Assembly: GCF_016741775.1 (NCBI RefSeq) | Contig: NZ_JAERRK010000001.1 | Coordinates: 124,001 to 188,000, forward strand | Origin: Streptomyces actinomycinicus | GTDB taxonomy: Bacteria; Actinomycetota; Actinomycetes; Streptomycetales; Streptomycetaceae | Direction: 5' to 3' | Length of the DNA stretch: 64,000 nucleotides | Shown: positions 26,276 to 35,925 of the stretch, one piece after another | Position numbering within the stretch: position 1 is the stretch's first letter | How the letters are laid out: the number at the start of each line of letters is the position of its first letter | Notes under the pieces: model-generated | Database searches by the model: none | Seen by the model: the letters and a program-made list of their open reading frames with translations, nothing else | Told to the model about the DNA's origin: nothing | Translations under genes and position numbers: made by a program

Positions 26276-26811
26276 GCGGCCACCGCCTTCTCGAACTGCT
26301 CGCGGGTGCAGAAGCTCAGCAGGGCCCGCTTCTCCGGCTTCTGGATCTCCCGCTCGGGCACGAAGCCGACGGCGGCGTTCAGGGCGTGCACTGCCGTGTT
26401 CCGCACGTCCGGCTCGACGACCACCCGCCGGGTCGCCGGGTCGGCGAACAGGTGTGTCATGACGGCGGTGATGACGGCCCGGGTGAACCCGTGCACGGGC
26501 CGCTCGGCCGGCGCGACCAGGAAGTGCATGCCGACGTCACCGGGCTGCGGCTCGTACAGTCCGGTCAGCTCTCGGTGGGCCGGGTCGTACCGCTCCATCA
26601 GGAAGGCGGGCTCCCCGTCGTGCAGTCCGAGCAGCGCGTGGTGGTGTTCGTCGGCCGCGATCTCCATGTAGGCCCGCTCCACGTCCTCCAGCTTCGCGTC
26701 CTGCATCATCCAGAACACGGCCTTGGGGTGGGTGACCCAGCCGTGCAGCAGCTCGGCGTCCTTCAGCGGGTCGAGGGGGCGGATCGTGAAGGCCGGCGTC
26801 GGGTCGGTCAT
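26272..26811 (-). CDS. desC: Acyl-CoA:N-hydroxycadaverine acyltransferase
   Basis: 179 residues of the GNAT-like siderophore acetyltransferase family (IucB-related), with [18 protein letters not shown] near the start and [21 protein letters not shown] in the acyl-CoA-binding core. It transfers succinyl, acetyl or longer acyl groups to N-hydroxycadaverine. Overlaps desB and desD by four bases at each end, so translation is coupled. Confidence 0.95.
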   Translation of the reverse strand: MTDPTPAFTIRPLDPLKDAELLHGWVTHPKAVFWMMQDAKLEDVERAYMEIAADEHHHALLGLHDGEPAFLMERYDPAHRELTGLYEPQPGDVGMHFLVAPAERPVHGFTRAVITAVMTHLFADPATRRVVVEPDVRNTAVHALNAAVGFVPEREIQKPEKRALLSFCTREQFEKAVAA

Positions 26812-28112
26812 ACGGCGAACTCCTGGAAGGCGACGGTCTTCTCGACCGGGTAGTACTCGGTGCCGAGCAGCTCACGGATGATGTACGCGTTGCGGTAGGC
26901 GCCCATGCCCAGGTCGGGGCTGGTGATGCTGTGGGCGTGGACACCGGCGTTCTGCAGGAAGACCCCGCGGCCGGTGACGTCGATGGCGTAGTTCCGCGCG
27001 ACGTCGTAGTTGCCCTGGGAGTCGTAGCGCAGCCGGTCGCGGACGGGCTTGAGGAACTCGGGCTCGGTGTATTTGTAGCCGGTGGCCAGGATCAAGCCCT
27101 CGCTGGTCAGCTCGTAGTCTTTCCCCTGTTCCTCCTGGCGCAGGCCGAGGATGTACGTGCCGTTCTCGTGCCGGGCCGTGGTGAGCGCGGAGTTGGTGAG
27201 CAGCCGGGTGGGGACCGGGCCGCCGAGATTCTTCTGGTAGAGCAGGTCGAAGATCTCGTTGATCAGATCGCCGTCGATGCCCTTGAACAGGCCCTTCTGC
27301 TGGGCGGTGAGCCGGTAGCGGGTGGCCTCGGGGAGCGCGTGGAAGTAGTCGACGTACTCCGGGCTGGTCATCTCCAGCGTGAGCTTCGTGTACTCGAGCG
27401 GGAAGAAGCGCGGTGAGCGGGTGACCCAGGTCAGCTGGTAGCCGTGGACGTCGATCTCGCTCAGCAGGTCGTAGTAGATCTCGGCGGCCGACTGGCCGCT
27501 GCCGACCAGGGTGATCGACTTCTTGCGCTGCAGCTCGGCCTTGTGGTCCAGGTAGCGGGAGTTGTGGATGAAGTCGCCGCCCAGGCCCTGGCAGGCGTCC
27601 GGCAGGTGGGGCGGGGTGCCGGTGCCCAGGACCAGGTGGCGGGCGCGGTAGACCTCACCGGCCGCGGTGCGTACGACGTAGCGCTCGTCCTCGTACGTCA
27701 CCTCGGTGACCGTCGTGCCGAAGCGGACGCTGCTCAGTTTGTGGGCGGCCCAGCGGCAGTAGTCGTCGTACTCGACGCGCAGCGGGTAGAAGTTCTCGCG
27801 GATGTAGAACGAGTACAGTCTGCCCTTCTCCTTCAGGTAGTTGAGGAAGGAGTAGGGCGAGGTCGGGTCGGCCAGGGTGACCAGGTCCGACAGGAACGGG
27901 GTCTGCAGGTGGGCGCCGTCCAGGAACATGCCGGCGTGCCATTCGAAGTCGGGCTTGGACTCCAGGAAGACGCCGTCCAGTCCGGCGACCGGCTCGGTGA
28001 GGCAGGCCAGGCCGAGGTTGAAGGGGCCGAGCCCGATCCCCACGAAGTCATAGGTCTTGCTGTGGGCTTCAGGACGCGCGGTCAAGAGACTCTCCCAGGT
28101 ACTGCTCGGCAT
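26808..28112 (-). CDS. desB: Cadaverine N-monooxygenase (FAD/NADPH)
   Basis: 434 residues from ATG 28112. FAD-binding [14 protein letters not shown] near the N-terminus, the NADPH loop [15 protein letters not shown] in the middle and [11 protein letters not shown] near the C-terminus identify a lysine/ornithine N-hydroxylase-type enzyme. It makes N-hydroxycadaverine. The ATG overlaps desA by 44 bases and lacks a ribosome site; a TTG at 28085, preceded by GGGAGAG, would shorten the protein by nine residues and may be the true start. Confidence 0.95.
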   Translation of the reverse strand: MPSSTWESLLTARPEAHSKTYDFVGIGLGPFNLGLACLTEPVAGLDGVFLESKPDFEWHAGMFLDGAHLQTPFLSDLVTLADPTSPYSFLNYLKEKGRLYSFYIRENFYPLRVEYDDYCRWAAHKLSSVRFGTTVTEVTYEDERYVVRTAAGEVYRARHLVLGTGTPPHLPDACQGLGGDFIHNSRYLDHKAELQRKKSITLVGSGQSAAEIYYDLLSEIDVHGYQLTWVTRSPRFFPLEYTKLTLEMTSPEYVDYFHALPEATRYRLTAQQKGLFKGIDGDLINEIFDLLYQKNLGGPVPTRLLTNSALTTARHENGTYILGLRQEEQGKDYELTSEGLILATGYKYTEPEFLKPVRDRLRYDSQGNYDVARNYAIDVTGRGVFLQNAGVHAHSITSPDLGMGAYRNAYIIRELLGTEYYPVEKTVAFQEFAV

Positions 28113-29511
28113 GGCCGGCGATCAGATCGAGGACGGCGGTGATGTCGGCCGTCGTGGTCTCGGGGTTGAGCAGGGTGAACTTCAGGTAGTGGCGGCCGGC
28201 CACCTTGGTGCCCGCGACCACGGCGTCGCCGGAGGCGAACAGGGCCTTGCGGGCGTAGAGATTGGCCCGGTCGATCTCGGCCGGGTCGGTGACGGCGGCC
28301 GGGATGTAGCGGAAGACGAGGGTGGAGAGGCTGGGCTCGACGACGACGTCGTAGCGGGGGTCGGCCGCCAGCAGCCGCCAGCCCTGCCGGGCCAGGTCGC
28401 AGACCTCGTCGAAGAGCTGTCCGATGCCGTCGGCGCCCATCGTGCGCAGGGTCAGCCACAGTTTGAGGGCGTCGAACCGGCGCGTGGTCTGGAGGGACTT
28501 GTCCACCTGGTTGGGAATACGTTCCTGCACCATGCGGCGCGGGTTGAGGTACTCCGCGTGGTAGGTGGCGTGGCGCAGGGTGGCCGCGTCCCGGACCAGC
28601 ACGGCGGACGAACTGACCGGCTGGAAGAAGGACTTGTGGTAGTCGACGGTGACGGAGTCGGCGCGCTCGATGCCGTCGATGCGGTGCCGGTGCTTCACGG
28701 AGGCGAGGAGCCCGCAGCCGTAGGCGGCGTCGACGTGCATCCAGACGCCGTACTGGGCGCACAGTCCGGCGATCTCCGGCAGTGGGTCGATGGATCCGAA
28801 GTCGGTGGTGCCGGCGGTGGCGACGACGGCCATGGGGACCAGGCCGTCCTGCTTGCAGCGCTCCAGCTCGTGGGCGAGGGCGACGGTCTGCATCCGCTTG
28901 TCGTGGTCGACGGGGACGGTGACCACGGCGTCCTGGCCGAGGCCGAGCAGTTTCGCGGACTTCTTGACGCTGAAGTGACTGACGTCGGAGGCGAAGACGC
29001 GCAGTTTCGCGAGGTCGTCGCACTTGGCCTCCTCCCTGGCCAGCAGCAGCGCCTGGAGGTTGGACTGGCTGCCGCCGGAGGTGAACACGCCGTCGGCGGC
29101 CGGGCCGAGGCCGGCGCGGGCGGCCGTCCACTCGATCAGCCTGCGCTCGATGAGGGTGCCGCCGGCCGACTGGTCCCAGGTGTCCAGGGAGGAGTTGACC
29201 GCGGAGAGCACGGCCTCGCCGAGCACCGCCGGGATGACGACCGGGCAGTTGAGGTGGGCGAGGTAGCGGGGGTGGTGGAAGTAGACCGCGTCCCGCAGGT
29301 AGACGTCCTCCAGCTCGTCCAGGACGGCGGTGGTGTCGCCCAGCGGGCGGTCGAGGTCGATCGCGTCGATGCGGGGGGCGAGGGCGTCCACGGTGACGCC
29401 GGTGAACGGACGGTCGGTGGTGGCGAGTTTGGCCGCCACCCGCTCGACTCCTTCGGTCACGGAGCGGCGGTACCGCTCCGCTGTGAGGCCATTGAGCAGG
29501 TGCGAGCGCAT
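28069..29511 (-). CDS. desA: PLP-dependent lysine decarboxylase
   Basis: 480 residues, group II decarboxylase. The PLP lysine is Lys293 in DYHKSFFQP, with [11 protein letters not shown] (the PLP aspartate and its stacking His region) upstream. It converts lysine to cadaverine, the first step of desferrioxamine synthesis. The ATG is preceded by GGAGGA at 8 bases. First gene of desABCD; the iron box sits 40 bases upstream of the start. Confidence 0.97.
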   Translation of the reverse strand: MRSHLLNGLTAERYRRSVTEGVERVAAKLATTDRPFTGVTVDALAPRIDAIDLDRPLGDTTAVLDELEDVYLRDAVYFHHPRYLAHLNCPVVIPAVLGEAVLSAVNSSLDTWDQSAGGTLIERRLIEWTAARAGLGPAADGVFTSGGSQSNLQALLLAREEAKCDDLAKLRVFASDVSHFSVKKSAKLLGLGQDAVVTVPVDHDKRMQTVALAHELERCKQDGLVPMAVVATAGTTDFGSIDPLPEIAGLCAQYGVWMHVDAAYGCGLLASVKHRHRIDGIERADSVTVDYHKSFFQPVSSSAVLVRDAATLRHATYHAEYLNPRRMVQERIPNQVDKSLQTTRRFDALKLWLTLRTMGADGIGQLFDEVCDLARQGWRLLAADPRYDVVVEPSLSTLVFRYIPAAVTDPAEIDRANLYARKALFASGDAVVAGTKVAGRHYLKFTLLNPETTTADITAVLDLIAGHAEQYLGESLDRAS

Positions 29512-29550
29512 GTGGGGGTCCTCCGAGGGGACGGTCCGTGCGGGATCAAC

Positions 29551-29569
29551 TTAGGTAAGCCTAACCTAA
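29551..29569. promoter_or_regulatory. Iron box (DmdR1-type) of desABCD
   Basis: TTAGGTAAGCCTAACCTAA fits the 19-bp DmdR/DtxR iron box TTAGGTTAGGCTCACCTAA. It lies 40 bases before desA. Iron-loaded DmdR1 should repress the operon. Confidence 0.93.
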
Positions 29570-29624
29570 GTTTGATGCCCGAGGGTGTGCCTGTCCGGTG
29601 ACCGGCGTCACGTCATGGGGAGGT

Positions 29625-30479
29625 TTATCCGGCGGCGCGCAGCTGTTCCTCCGTCATGCCCCGCCGCCAGTAGCCGACGAAGGTCACGCGCCGCCGGTCC
29701 ACCTTGCGCTCGGAGACGAAGTGCCGCCGCAGCGCCTTGACCTGACCGGACTCGCCCGCGATCCACACGTACGCACGCTCGGTGCCGTCGAGCCGGGCGG
29801 CCCGTACGGCGTCGACGGCCGTGGGGGACCCGTCGTGCCGTACGAGCCACGTGATCTCCGCGTCCGCGTCCGTGCGCACGTCCTGGATGTCCGCGGCGTG
29901 CGGGACCTCCAGCCAGGCCCGGACCCGGGCACCGGCGGGGAGGGACTCGAGGACGGCGGTCGCGGCCGGTACGGCGGTCTCGTCGCCGCACAGCACGACG
30001 AGCCCGGTGTCCTCGGGCGGGCGGAAGCGGATCGCGCGGTTGTCGGCGATGGCCGGCCCGAGCAGCAGCACCCGGTCGCCGGCGCCGGCCCGCGCGGCCC
30101 AGCGGGAGGCCGGCCCGGCGGGGGAGGGGGCTTCGGGCTCGATGCCGTGCAGGGCGAAGTCGATGTCGATCTCGGCCGTGTGCCCCGAGGCGTCCCGGCG
30201 CAGGGCCCGCAGCGTGTACGACCGCATCACCGCCCTTACCCCGTCCGGCAGTTCCCGCCAGGCCTGCCACCAGCCGTCGCCCAGGTCCAGCGGGACGACC
30301 GGTTCGGGCTGGCCCGGGTGCGGCAGGAACAGCGACAGCGACTGGTCCCGGCCGTGCGAGTGGAAGGCGTGCAGATCGGGGCCGGTGAAGCTCACCCGGA
30401 CCAGGGACGGGCCGAGCCGCCTCGTCCGTACGACCTGAAGAGAGAAGAAACGGAACGGGGTGGCCACGGCCGTCGTCAT
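29625..30479 (-). CDS. desF: Siderophore-interacting flavoprotein (ferric-siderophore reductase)
   Basis: 284 residues, SIP/ViuB family. The FAD-binding motif RSYTLRALRRD and the NAD(P)-binding end with WIAGESGQVKALRRHF are present, and the ending GYWRRGMTEEQ is typical. It should reduce Fe(III)-desferrioxamine in the cytosol to release iron. It lies 105 bases downstream of desE on the same strand and probably shares its iron-regulated promoter. Confidence 0.92.
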   Translation of the reverse strand: MTTAVATPFRFFSLQVVRTRRLGPSLVRVSFTGPDLHAFHSHGRDQSLSLFLPHPGQPEPVVPLDLGDGWWQAWRELPDGVRAVMRSYTLRALRRDASGHTAEIDIDFALHGIEPEAPSPAGPASRWAARAGAGDRVLLLGPAIADNRAIRFRPPEDTGLVVLCGDETAVPAATAVLESLPAGARVRAWLEVPHAADIQDVRTDADAEITWLVRHDGSPTAVDAVRAARLDGTERAYVWIAGESGQVKALRRHFVSERKVDRRRVTFVGYWRRGMTEEQLRAAG

Positions 30480-30517
30480 GGGGTGCTCCTGGAACGTGGG
30501 GTGAGTGGACCGGCCTC

Positions 30518-30546
30518 AGGGGCGCGGGGAACTGCGCGGCCGGCCC
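30518..30546 (+). repeat. Dispersed intergenic GGGGCGCGGGGA element
   Basis: AGGGGCGCGGGGAACTGCGC continues with a GGCCGGCCC palindrome, between desE and desF. See the copies at 17894-17924 and 58325-58348. Confidence 0.6.
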
Positions 30547-30584
30547 CGGCCGGCCCGCAGCTCACCCGCGACGTGAGCCGGCGC

Positions 30585-31637
30585 TCAGCGGACCTTCTTG
30601 GCCTTCTCCAGCGCCTCGGCCAGTGTGGTGAGCAGCGGCACGCACTTGTCGTAGGACAGGATCGGCTCCGGAGAGCGCGGGATGACCTGACCCGCCTTCA
30701 CCGCGGGGAGCTTCTTCCAGGTCGGCTTGGTGATGTCGGCCGCCTGGAGAGCCGAGGACCGGTCGTCGAGCATGATGATGTCGGCCTGGTACTTGTCGAC
30801 GTTCTCCCAGCTCAGCGACTCGTACCAGCCGCCGCCCTGCTTTTTGGCGCTCTCCGGCGGCTCGACGAAGTTCACGCCGAGGGCCTTGAAGTACTCCAGG
30901 TCGACCGAGAGGTTGGTGCCGGAGACGTAGAACAGCTCGTCGCTCGCGCTGCCCGCCAGCACCTTGAGTTCCGGCTTGGCCTTGGCGGCGGCGCGCAGCC
31001 GGGCCGCGGCGTCCTCGAACCGCTTCTTGGCGTCGGTGACCTTGGCGGCCTTCATGTCCGCCCCCAGGGACTCGGCGAGGTCCCACATCCGCTGCAGGGG
31101 CTGGGTGAGCTGGCGGTCGTAGACCGAGATGCCGACGCTCGGGGCGAGCTGGGCGACCTTCTTGGCGGACTCCTCCGGGACGTACCAGAGGGTGCCGGCG
31201 CCGTCGAACATCGTGCTGATGAGCACGTCCGGCGCGAGGGACGCGTACTTCTCGATGCTGAACTGGCCCCAGGCGTTGCCGAGGACCGTCACCTTGCTGA
31301 TGTCCATGTCGCCGGCCTGGACGTCGGCCTTGCCGCCGCTGGTCCTCGTCGGACCGAAGACGCCCTTCACCTGGATGCCGTAGTCGTACAGCGCGGCGCC
31401 GACGCCGGTGAACGCGACGATGTTCGCGGGGGTCTTGTCCAGCTTCACGGCCGTGCCGCGGTCGTCCTTGAAGGACCAGGGACCGGACTTGCCGTTCTTG
31501 GCGGCGGCGCCGGAGCCGCTGTCTTCGCCCTTGTCGTCCCCGCAGGCGGCGAGCGCGGCGCCGAGTCCGAGGGCGCCGCCCGCGGCGAGCAGTCCGCGGC
31601 GGGTGAGGTGGTTGGCACGGGCTTGGGGCATGGGCAT
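30585..31637 (-). CDS. desE: Ferric desferrioxamine-binding lipoprotein
   Basis: 350 residues. The N-terminus combines a twin-arginine-like TRRGLLAAGGAL with a lipobox LAAC (Cys at about 32), so export may be by Tat with lipidation. The mature part is a FhuD/BtuF-type class III binding protein. It captures ferrioxamines for an ABC importer; no permease genes are in this window, so the transporter is encoded elsewhere. ATGs at 31637 and 31631 are both possible. An iron box lies about 46 bases upstream. Confidence 0.94.
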   Translation of the reverse strand: MPMPQARANHLTRRGLLAAGGALGLGAALAACGDDKGEDSGSGAAAKNGKSGPWSFKDDRGTAVKLDKTPANIVAFTGVGAALYDYGIQVKGVFGPTRTSGGKADVQAGDMDISKVTVLGNAWGQFSIEKYASLAPDVLISTMFDGAGTLWYVPEESAKKVAQLAPSVGISVYDRQLTQPLQRMWDLAESLGADMKAAKVTDAKKRFEDAAARLRAAAKAKPELKVLAGSASDELFYVSGTNLSVDLEYFKALGVNFVEPPESAKKQGGGWYESLSWENVDKYQADIIMLDDRSSALQAADITKPTWKKLPAVKAGQVIPRSPEPILSYDKCVPLLTTLAEALEKAKKVR

Positions 31638-31682
31638 GACTGCTTTCGAACGGGGCGAAGCGCCCGCCGGACAAGTTCGAAG

Positions 31683-31701
31683 GTAGGTTAGCCTAACCTC
31701 A
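31683..31701. promoter_or_regulatory. Iron box of desE
   Basis: GTAGGTTAGCCTAACCTCA contains the palindrome AGGTTA-GCC-TAACCT of DmdR-type iron boxes, upstream of desE. Confidence 0.9.
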
Positions 31702-31747
31702 GCTGATGTCCAGGGGGCGGGGCGCCCGGCCCGGGCCCGGGCACGCC

Positions 31748-31780
31748 GACGGCCCGGAGCCCCGTGGCGTCCGGGCCGTC
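31748..31780 (-). terminator. Terminator after acyl-CoA dehydrogenase gene
   Basis: GACGGCCCGGA and TCCGGGCCGTC form a perfect 11-bp stem around an 11-base loop, 11 bases past the stop of the minus-strand gene. Confidence 0.6.
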
Positions 31781-31791
31781 CGGTGCAACCC

Positions 31792-32952
31792 TCAGCCCAC
31801 CAGCCCCAGTTCCCGCGCGATCAGCATCCGCTGGACCTCGCTCGTGCCCTCGCCGATCTCCAGGATCTTGGAGTCGCGCCACATGCGGGCCACCGGGTAC
31901 TCGTTCATGAAGCCGTAGCCGCCGTGGACCTGCGTGGCCTCCCGGGCGTTGTCGACGGCGACCGTGGAGGAGTAGAGCTTGGCCAGCGCCGCCTCCTTCT
32001 TGAAGGGCTCACCGGCCACGAGGCGGGAGGCCGCGTCGCGCCAGGCCAGGCGGGCCGTGTGGGCCTTCATCTCCATGTCGGCGATCTTGAACTGGATGGC
32101 CTGGTTGGCGCCGATCGGCCGGCCGAAGGCCTGGCGCTCCTTGGCGTACTTCACCGACTCGTCCACGCAGCCCTGCGCCAGGCCCGTGGCGAGCGCGGCG
32201 ATGGCGATGCGGCCCTCGTCCAGGATGCGCAGGAACTGGGCGTAACCGCGGCCCTGTTCGCCCAGCAGGTTGGCGGCCGGGACCCGGACGTCCTGGAAGG
32301 ACAGCTCGCGGGTGTCGGAGGCGTTCCAGCCGACCTTCGAGTAGGGCGCCGCCACCGTGAAGCCCGGCGTGCCCGACGGCACGATGATCGAGGAGATCTC
32401 CGGCCTGCCGTCCGGCTTGCGCCCGGTGACCGCGGTGACCGTCACCAGGCCCGTGATGTCCGTACCGGAGTTGGTGATGAAGCACTTGGTGCCGTTGATG
32501 ACCCACTCGTCCGTGTCCGGGTCCAGGCGGGCCGTGGTGCGCGTCGCCCCGGCGTCCGAGCCGCCGTCCGGCTCGGTCAGCCCGAACGCGCCCAGGATCT
32601 CGCCGGCGCAGAGGCGGGGCAGCCACTCGCGCTTCTGCTCCTCGGTGCCGAAGAGGTGCAGGGGCATGGCGCCCAGTGAGACACCGGCCTCCAGGGTGAT
32701 GGCCACCGAGGAGTCCACCCGGGCCAGTTCCTCCAGGGCGAGGCCGAGGGCCAGGTAGTCGCCGCCCATGCCGCCGTACTCCTCCGGGAACGGCAGGCCG
32801 AACAGGCCCATGCGGCCCATCTCACGGACGATCTCGTACGGGAACTCGTGCCGCTCGTAGAAGTCGCCGATCTTCGGCGCCACCACGTCGTGCGCGAACT
32901 CCTCCACCGTGCGGCGGAGTTCCTCCAGCTCGGGGCTGAGACGGTGGTCCAT
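31792..32952 (-). CDS. Acyl-CoA dehydrogenase of the leucine-degradation block
   Basis: 386 residues. Standard ACAD architecture: an N-terminal helical domain, the FAD segments FGLTEPDGGSDAGA and KCFITNSG, and a C-terminal helical domain. The catalytic base is the Glu of IGEGTSEVQ, the short/medium-chain position. As last gene after hmgL and the carboxylase genes it probably oxidises isovaleryl-CoA or a related branched acyl-CoA. ATG 32952 is chosen; an in-frame GTG at 32961 would overlap the hmgL stop (GTGA) and is an alternative. Confidence 0.93.
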   Translation of the reverse strand: MDHRLSPELEELRRTVEEFAHDVVAPKIGDFYERHEFPYEIVREMGRMGLFGLPFPEEYGGMGGDYLALGLALEELARVDSSVAITLEAGVSLGAMPLHLFGTEEQKREWLPRLCAGEILGAFGLTEPDGGSDAGATRTTARLDPDTDEWVINGTKCFITNSGTDITGLVTVTAVTGRKPDGRPEISSIIVPSGTPGFTVAAPYSKVGWNASDTRELSFQDVRVPAANLLGEQGRGYAQFLRILDEGRIAIAALATGLAQGCVDESVKYAKERQAFGRPIGANQAIQFKIADMEMKAHTARLAWRDAASRLVAGEPFKKEAALAKLYSSTVAVDNAREATQVHGGYGFMNEYPVARMWRDSKILEIGEGTSEVQRMLIARELGLVG

Positions 32953-32957
32953 GCTGA

Positions 32958-33899
32958 TCACTGGTCCTTGTGGGAGAGAGCGCGGACGGTACGGGAGGGA
33001 CTGGGCCTGCCCAGCTGCTCGGCCATCCAGGCGCTGGTGGCGGTGAGACGGCCGAGGTCGACCCCGGTCTCGATGCCGAGGCCGTGCAGCATCCAGACGA
33101 GGTCCTCGGTGGCGAGGTTGCCGGTGGCGGACTTGGCGTACGGGCAGCCGCCGAGGCCTCCGGCGGAGGCGTCGATCGTCGTGACGCCGTGCTCCAGGGC
33201 CGCATAGGTGTTGGCGAGCGCCTGGCCGTAGGTGTCGTGGAAGTGCACGCCGATCGTGTTCGTCGGCACGCCCTCCTCGTTGAGCAGGGAGAGCAGCTCC
33301 AGCACATGGCCCGGAGTGGCGACCCCGATGGTGTCGCCGAGGCTCAGCTCGTCGCAGCCCATGTCGCGCAGGGCCGTGCACACCCGGGCCACCTGGTGCA
33401 GCGGGACCGCACCCTCCCACGGGTCGCCGAAGCACATCGAGACGTACCCGCGCACGTGCACGCCGGCGTCCTTGGCGCGGTGCACCACCGGCTCGAACAC
33501 GGCCAGCGACTCGTCCACCGTACGGTTGAGGTTGGCGTGCGCGAAGGACTCGGTGGCGCTGGCGAACACCGCGACCCGGCCGGCGCCCAGTGCCAGTGCC
33601 CGGTCCAGGCCCCGCTGATTGGGCACCAGCACGGGCAGGTCGACGGCGAGATCACTGACCTGTGGGAACAGCTGCTCCGCGTCCGCCAGTTGAGGAACCC
33701 ACTCGGGGTGGACGAAACTCGTCGCCTCGATCGTCGTCAGGCCCGCGTCGGCCAGCCGGCGGATGAACTCGGCCTTCACCGCCGTCGGCACCGCCGTCTT
33801 CTCGTTCTGCAGCCCGTCGCGCGCGCCGACCTCGTGGATCCGCACCCGCGCGGGCAGGTCCTCGGCCGGCACGACCATGGGCAGTCCCTCGGTGGTCAC
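32958..33899 (-). CDS. hmgL: Hydroxymethylglutaryl-CoA lyase
   Basis: 313 residues, HMGL-like TIM barrel. The N-terminal HEVGARDGLQNE binds metal and substrate (Asp, Arg). The C-terminal signature GGLGGCPYAKSATGNLATED carries the catalytic cysteine. It splits HMG-CoA to acetyl-CoA and acetoacetate, the last step of leucine catabolism. Its ATG overlaps the carboxylase alpha-subunit stop by four bases. Confidence 0.95.
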   Translation of the reverse strand: MTTEGLPMVVPAEDLPARVRIHEVGARDGLQNEKTAVPTAVKAEFIRRLADAGLTTIEATSFVHPEWVPQLADAEQLFPQVSDLAVDLPVLVPNQRGLDRALALGAGRVAVFASATESFAHANLNRTVDESLAVFEPVVHRAKDAGVHVRGYVSMCFGDPWEGAVPLHQVARVCTALRDMGCDELSLGDTIGVATPGHVLELLSLLNEEGVPTNTIGVHFHDTYGQALANTYAALEHGVTTIDASAGGLGGCPYAKSATGNLATEDLVWMLHGLGIETGVDLGRLTATSAWMAEQLGRPSPSRTVRALSHKDQ

Positions 33900-35914
33900 C
33901 GCGCCACCTCCTCGTGCGGTGCGACGACGGCCAGCACCTGGTCCATGGCGACCGTGGCGCCCGGGGTGACGTCCAGCTCGGCGACCGTGCCCGCGTGCGG
34001 GGCGGAGATGACGTGCTCCATCTTCATCGCCTCGACCACCAGCAGGCTCTGACCGGCACTCACCTCGTCACCCACGGCCACCTTCACGACGGTCACCGTG
34101 CCGGGCATGGGCGCGGTCAGCGAGTCGGCACCCGCGTGCGCGGACCCGGTGAGGGACGCGGCGACCGGGTCGTGGTCGCGGACGTGCCAGGCGTCGCCGT
34201 CCCGGCCGAGCCAGCTGCCGTCCGGCAGTGCGGCGAAGGTGTGGCAGACGCCGTCCAGCCGGAAGGCGAACCGGTGGCCGGCACCGGGCTGCGGGGACAC
34301 GCCACCGGAGCCCCGCAGCGGTGCGTCCGCGCCCGGCAGCAGCAGCTCCGTGCCGCCGTCCGGTGTGCTGCGCACGCGCACCGTCACCGGCTCGTGGCCC
34401 GGCACCTGCAGGTGGTGCGGGGTCCAGGCCCGCTCACCGCCCAGCCGCCAGCCGTCGCCGGCGGCGAACGGGTTCGCCCAGCCGGCGCCGGCGGCGGGTG
34501 CGAGGGCGCCCTGGCGCAGCAGGGCCGCCGCCGCGTAGACCTCCGCGGGCACGCCGTCCGGGACGAGCCCGTCCACCTCGCGCTCGACCAGTCCCGTGTC
34601 CAGCTCCCCGGCCGTCACCGCCGGATGGGCCAGCAGCCGGCGCAGGAACCCGGCGTTCGTCTGCACGCCCAGCGTGACCGTCCCGGCGAGGGCCGCCCGG
34701 AGCCTGCGCAGCGCGGTCTCGCGGTCGGGGCCGTAGGCGATCACCTTGGACAGCATCGGGTCGTACAGGCTGCCGACCTCGGTGCCCTCGGTCAGCCCGG
34801 AGTCGGTGCGGACGCCGTCGCCCTGCGGCTCGTTCAGCCGCAGCACCGTGCCGCCGGACGGGAGGAACCCGCGCGAGGGGTCCTCGGCACAGATCCGGGC
34901 CTCGACCGCGTGGCCGGTGAGCCGGACGTCTTCCTGCGCGAAGCCCAGCCGCTGCCCGGCCGCGACCCGCAGCTGCCACTCCACCAGGTCCAGCCCGGTG
35001 ATCAGCTCCGTGACCGGATGCTCCACCTGGAGACGGGTGTTCATCTCCATGAAGTAGTACTGCGAGGGATCGCCGCCCGGCACGATGAACTCCACCGTGC
35101 CCGCGCCCCGGTACCCGCACGAGCGGGCCGCCTGCACGGCCGCCTCGCCCATCGCGGCCCGGGTCTCGTCGTCGAGGAGCACGCTGGGCGCCTCCTCGAT
35201 GATCTTCTGGTGCCGTCGCTGGAGCGAGCACTCGCGCTCGCCGAGGTGCACCACGTTCCCGTGGCCGTCGGCCAGCACCTGGATCTCGATGTGCCGGGGC
35301 CGGTCGATCCACCGCTCCACCAGCAGCGTGTCGTCACCGAAGGAGGCGCGGGCCTCACGGCGGGCCGCGGCGATCTCCTCGGCCAGCCTCCCGGCGTCCC
35401 GGACCAGCCGCATGCCCTTGCCGCCACCACCGGCGGACGGCTTCAGCAGCACGGGCGTCCCGATCTCGCGGGCCGCGTCGGCGAGCTGGGCGTCGGTCAG
35501 CCCGCTGCCGCTCGACCCGGGCACCACCGGAACCCCGGCCGCCTGCACCGTCTCCTTGGCACGGATCTTGTCGCCCATGAGCGCGATGGCGTCCGCCGGA
35601 GGGCCGATGAAGACCAGCCCCGCCTCCTCGCACGCGCGCGCGAAGCCCGCGTTCTCGGCGAGGAAGCCGTACCCCGGGTGCACGGCCCGGGCGCCGGTGC
35701 GGGCGGCGGCGTCGAGCAGCCGTTCCACCGACAGATAGCTCTCGGCGGCCGGCGCCGGTCCGATCCGGACCGCGGTGTCGGCCTCCCGGACGTGCCGCGC
35801 GTCGGCGTCGGCGTCGGAGAAGACCGCCACCGAGCGCACGCCCAGCGAGCGGAGCGTACGGATGACGCGTACGGCGATCTCGCCCCGGTTGGCGACCAGC
35901 ACTGTGTCGAACAC
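33896..35914 (-). CDS. accA1: Biotin carboxylase/biotin carrier alpha subunit (methylcrotonyl-CoA carboxylase-like)
   Basis: 672 residues. The biotin carboxylase domain (about 1-450) has VANRGEIAVRVIRT, the ATP-grasp loop KPSAGGGGKGM and MEMNTRLQVEHPVTE. A BT linker region follows, then a C-terminal biotinyl domain with VVEAMKMEH, where Lys is biotinylated. The GTG start at 35914 follows GGAGGGGAACC. With the beta subunit encoded 11 bases upstream and hmgL downstream, the likely substrate is 3-methylcrotonyl-CoA; broader acyl-CoA use is possible. Symbol from recalled S. coelicolor naming. Confidence 0.94.
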   Translation of the reverse strand: MFDTVLVANRGEIAVRVIRTLRSLGVRSVAVFSDADADARHVREADTAVRIGPAPAAESYLSVERLLDAAARTGARAVHPGYGFLAENAGFARACEEAGLVFIGPPADAIALMGDKIRAKETVQAAGVPVVPGSSGSGLTDAQLADAAREIGTPVLLKPSAGGGGKGMRLVRDAGRLAEEIAAARREARASFGDDTLLVERWIDRPRHIEIQVLADGHGNVVHLGERECSLQRRHQKIIEEAPSVLLDDETRAAMGEAAVQAARSCGYRGAGTVEFIVPGGDPSQYYFMEMNTRLQVEHPVTELITGLDLVEWQLRVAAGQRLGFAQEDVRLTGHAVEARICAEDPSRGFLPSGGTVLRLNEPQGDGVRTDSGLTEGTEVGSLYDPMLSKVIAYGPDRETALRRLRAALAGTVTLGVQTNAGFLRRLLAHPAVTAGELDTGLVEREVDGLVPDGVPAEVYAAAALLRQGALAPAAGAGWANPFAAGDGWRLGGERAWTPHHLQVPGHEPVTVRVRSTPDGGTELLLPGADAPLRGSGGVSPQPGAGHRFAFRLDGVCHTFAALPDGSWLGRDGDAWHVRDHDPVAASLTGSAHAGADSLTAPMPGTVTVVKVAVGDEVSAGQSLLVVEAMKMEHVISAPHAGTVAELDVTPGATVAMDQVLAVVAPHEEVAR

Positions 35915-35925
35915 GGTTCCCCTCC